Source: Apiospora phragmitis
Lineage: Eukaryota > Ascomycota > Sordariomycetes > Amphisphaeriales > Apiosporaceae
Assembly (NCBI GenBank): GCA_038363925.1
Contig: JAQQWL010000009.1
Coordinates: 1,054,001 to 1,118,000 of the forward strand
Direction: 5' to 3'
DNA length: 64,000 nt
In this document: positions 61,333-64,000 of the stretch, piece after piece
Numbering within the stretch: the first letter of the stretch is position 1
Layout: every line of letters begins with the position of its first letter
Translations under genes and position numbers: made by a program
Notes under the pieces: model-generated
The model's database searches: none
The model's input: the letters and a program-made list of their open reading frames with translations, nothing else
What the model was told of the DNA's origin: nothing

Positions 61333-62864
61333 CTGTTCATCTGAAGGCAGTTAATGTTATGTCCGGTCCCGTGGGTAAGGCAGAAAAGAAGGAGCCAATG
61401 AGTCATGTGCAAGTCCGTCCCCGATCGTCTCGGAGAATTGAATCTGTTAAAACCAAGGAGCGATGAAATCCAGTCATACCACCAGCAGACAGACACAGCT
61501 TCGAGTTGGTATCTTTCCCGGAAGCAGAAAGCCGAATGAGACTCTATATGTATGCGGGCCCAATGGCAACCCCGGTCAGAAAGATGCAGATGGGCTGTCG
61601 GCTGCGTGAGGGAAGGAGCGACCACATGCAAGCACTAGTTCCTGATTGGGTGGGCCCTCATACGGCGGTTGGGCGGGCCAGAGGGCGGGCCAGAAAAAAA
61701 CGAAGGAAGTACGATCCATTTACATCATTCTTTGATATCGTGCTTCCCGCGCTAGGCATCGCCCATCGTTTGTTCGCCGTATCAAATTTGCTGTTGCTAC
61801 GCCGATCTCGAGTAGGAGGGGGTTCGAGCAGTCAAGTATGTACAGTGGCATCTGACACATCTCTGTTGATCATGTCAGGGAGGAAGTCGATGACATGGGA
61901 TGAACTTGGAAATGCACGCAAGCGTCGGACTACTGTCATCATGCCCATCGGGGACGGACGCCACATACGCCAAGGACACCGCTTCTTTAGGTACTTACAT
62001 ATTAGATACAATAAATACAGCAAAAACAACTTGGAAATATAGCCAGCATAGTATCAAGTAGAAAGTTACCGAATACCTAACTCAGACTCGGATTGGATTT
62101 CTAGGGTTTTTATTTTTATTCTTTCGATTTTTCCAAGCTTGAAATGCAAAGCAGGAAGCAAAACAACCGAGGCATTACGATCAATACTTCCAATGAGCAA
62201 GGCCCGGTTTAATTCGAGACCTCACCTCTTGCTGCTTCGCATGTGGAGTCGGATCGGATCGATGATCTTGCACGTGGACTGTTCTGCCCGGGCAGCATTC
62301 TGACTGCTCTCCTGACTGCTCGAGTCACCGAGAGCTCGAATAGTCACTACCTAGCTGATAGATGGTTACGATACAAGCGACGTATAGGAATGACATACAT
62401 TTCTCCTAATACTATTGACCAACATAATTGGATGGGTATCATCAACTAAATCTGAACTATGTACAACGCACAGCAATGTGCTAGGGAATTGGCCAACATT
62501 GATATTCATCCATCCATCTTCCCTCATCCCTTGGCTTGCCACCCCCCTTCGTAAAACAATATAGACAAAACAGAAAATAGAGGTAGCATCCCATTGTCTT
62601 GGGTGAGCTGTACAGTACTGCAAAACAAACCTGGTGATGTATCGCGTAATGTCCGTAATTCAGGCTGGAGTATCATCCCACGGCCGTATATCATGTAATT
62701 TAAAATAAAATAAAAAATGGGAGGTCGACAGGAGGATAATGCCATCTTTATCTCCGTCTCCCTTTCTCTCTCTCCACATGGTGAGTGTGAAGAATGTAGG
62801 TAGGCAGGTAGAAGAGTGGTGTGCACAAAGGTGATCGATCACTTTCCGTTTCATCTGCTCTTCA
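61000..62864. other. Intergenic region upstream of BOR1-like
   Basis: About 1.9 kb hold the BOR1-like promoter and the 3' end of the gene at the right edge. A GAA microsatellite is listed separately. A plus-strand ORF of 178 codons at 61506-62042 is within chance length and has no recognisable domain. Confidence 0.55.
61284..61331. repeat. GAA trinucleotide repeat
   Basis: About 14-15 GAA units, pure after the first few, in the upstream region of the BOR1-like gene. The purine run lies on the plus strand. Confidence 0.95.
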
Positions 62865-64000
62865 TTATGATCTGTTGCTCATCGTAGACGAGCTTCGGAG
62901 CTCGCCCATCAACGAATCCACCATGTCCATCCCGGACTGCTTGTTCCTCAGATGGTGCGGCGCACCCGATGGTGGGCTAGATTCGTCTTGCGTCGTTGTT
63001 GCTGTTGCCAAGTCGGTTGTGGACGCTCGAGGAAAAGCTCGCTCGAGAGCCACGCCCAGTCCACTCGCACTCGACACGCCGCTGCTTTTCCGCTCCGAAG
63101 CCATGGACGGTCGACTGCTGTCGTAATCACTCAGGCTCGACTCATTCCTCGACTTGTAGCGGCTGTTTGGCGTTCCCCAGCGATTCATCAGCGTGTCCAT
63201 TAATGCTTCTTGGGCCTGCATGCGCCGGCTGATGGACATCAGGGCATCTTCTCCCAACTTCGGTGGTGTACGTGGCGTCGGGGGGACCGAAACATCCGAG
63301 ATTGTTGGCTTGTCCATCTCCGACTTTGCATCCTGCTCGGCATCCTCTTGACCTTGCGATTCTTCGGGCTTTATTACAGACCCAGCGAGGTCGAGCCGGA
63401 GTCTTGCCAAGCTGGTTGCACTTCGGCCTTTGCGAGGTTGCTTATCATTGGCAGCAGGCGTGGAGGCTATCGTTTCCGCAGCTGGCTGGATGCCATCAAA
63501 CCCATCGAAAGTGCGGTCCACGTTGGTATTGATGGTGGTGTTGGTGTTAGTAGTGTTGGCGATGGCGTTGGTGCTGGTGCTGGTGTTGGATTCGGGTGTG
63601 GTCCCCACTTGCGTCGAAGCAGCCTGTATAATCGATATTCTCTTGGCTTCCGCCTCCATATCAATACTGAACTCGCGCATCGTCAGACCGACGCACATGC
63701 CATCTCCTTGCATCTCCGACAGCATCCTCGACATTTTCTTCATCAATGGCCCCATTACCCCGGTCCAGGCATCCCCCTTCCGAGACAGCGTCTCGAAACG
63801 TTGCTCGAGCTCAGGCGTGGAGGGCGTGGCGACGTCTCGTGACACACCATCAGCTTCATGTTCGCATGAGGTGTTGGTAGGATCATCCTGGCCGGGGCTA
63901 TCGGTAGGCTCATCTTCAGATGAGATAGTGATAGCAGGTTCGTCTTCAAATGAGATATCCTGTTCTTCCCGAGGCCTGGGAACAGTGACAACTGTCCTGG
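62865..64000 (-). CDS. Partial: C-terminal region of an unrecognised Ser/Thr-rich protein
   Basis: I do not recognise this protein. The frame is open to the right edge of the window, so the start is outside it; about 378 codons are visible. Near the edge is an acidic stretch with VTVPRPREEQDISFEDE and AITISSEDEP, resembling SUMO-interaction motifs (hydrophobic core followed by acids). Next comes a probable helix, ELEQRFETLSRKGDAWTGVM, continuing into LMKKMSRMLSEM and MREFSIDMEAEAKRI, which looks like the best-conserved part. A Thr/Asn-rich spacer (NTTNTNTTINTN) and Ser/Thr-Pro-rich segments with predicted phosphosites (SVPPTPRTPPKL) follow, with short helices RRMQAQEALMDTLMNRW and VDSLMGELRSSS at the end. 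It is probably a mostly disordered intracellular protein. Confidence 0.7.
   Translation of the reverse strand, partial: RTVVTVPRPREEQDISFEDEPAITISSEDEPTDSPGQDDPTNTSCEHEADGVSRDVATPSTPELEQRFETLSRKGDAWTGVMGPLMKKMSRMLSEMQGDGMCVGLTMREFSIDMEAEAKRISIIQAASTQVGTTPESNTSTSTNAIANTTNTNTTINTNVDRTFDGFDGIQPAAETIASTPAANDKQPRKGRSATSLARLRLDLAGSVIKPEESQGQEDAEQDAKSEMDKPTISDVSVPPTPRTPPKLGEDALMSISRRMQAQEALMDTLMNRWGTPNSRYKSRNESSLSDYDSSRPSMASERKSSGVSSASGLGVALERAFPRASTTDLATATTTQDESSPPSGAPHHLRNKQSGMDMVDSLMGELRSSSTMSNRS

Noticed and set aside
61506..62042. 178-codon plus-strand ORF
   Set aside because: Chance length; mixed low-complexity sequence without domain features.

Overview
This window looks like nuclear DNA of a filamentous ascomycete (Pezizomycotina, probably Sordariomycetes). 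The genes carry short GT-AG introns of about 50-130 bp with fungal branch points and acceptors. Coding DNA is GC-rich and intergenic DNA is close to even in base composition. The gene families (STRIPAK PRO22/Far11, VIB-1/XprG-type NDT80 factor, DUF2011, DUF6594, Rds1-like, 7-TM receptor-like protein) are typical of that group. No rRNA, convincing tRNA, CRISPR array or intact transposon was recognised.

Layout from left to right: a STRIPAK subunit gene (pro22/Far11, +); NAD-dependent formate dehydrogenase with a mitochondrial-type presequence (-); a DUF6594 membrane protein (-) divergent from a small orphan ORF (+); a GPI-anchored, secreted PEBP-like protein (-); an AIF/AMID-like NAD(P)H oxidoreductase (+); a DUF2011 protein (-); an NDT80/VIB-1-like transcription factor (-); a gene-free stretch of about 10.4 kb; an RNF14/Itt1-like RBR ubiquitin ligase (-); dolichyldiphosphatase (+); a seven-transmembrane GPCR-like protein (-); a 5.6 kb gap; the CTD kinase Ctk1/CDK12 (+); a 5.1 kb gap; an Rds1-like ferritin-fold secreted protein (-); a BOR1/SLC4-type anion/borate transporter (-); and the C-terminal part of an unrecognised protein (-) running off the right edge. 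There is no operon or metabolic cluster. Neighbours are mostly independent housekeeping and signalling genes, although three genes in the first 21 kb (pro22, AIF-like, vib-1-like) belong to families linked to hyphal fusion and programmed cell death.

The most striking property of the sequence is technical. At least seven conserved genes (pro22, AIF-like, DUF2011, NDT80-like, CTK1, rds1-like, BOR1-like), and probably an eighth (dolichyldiphosphatase), are each broken by one to four single-base frame changes. Most lie in C or G runs. In every case the protein continues in a neighbouring frame with conserved family sequence, and the exon phases close exactly when the shift is allowed. This is best read as uncorrected homopolymer error in the assembly, not gene death. 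The spans below treat these genes as intact.
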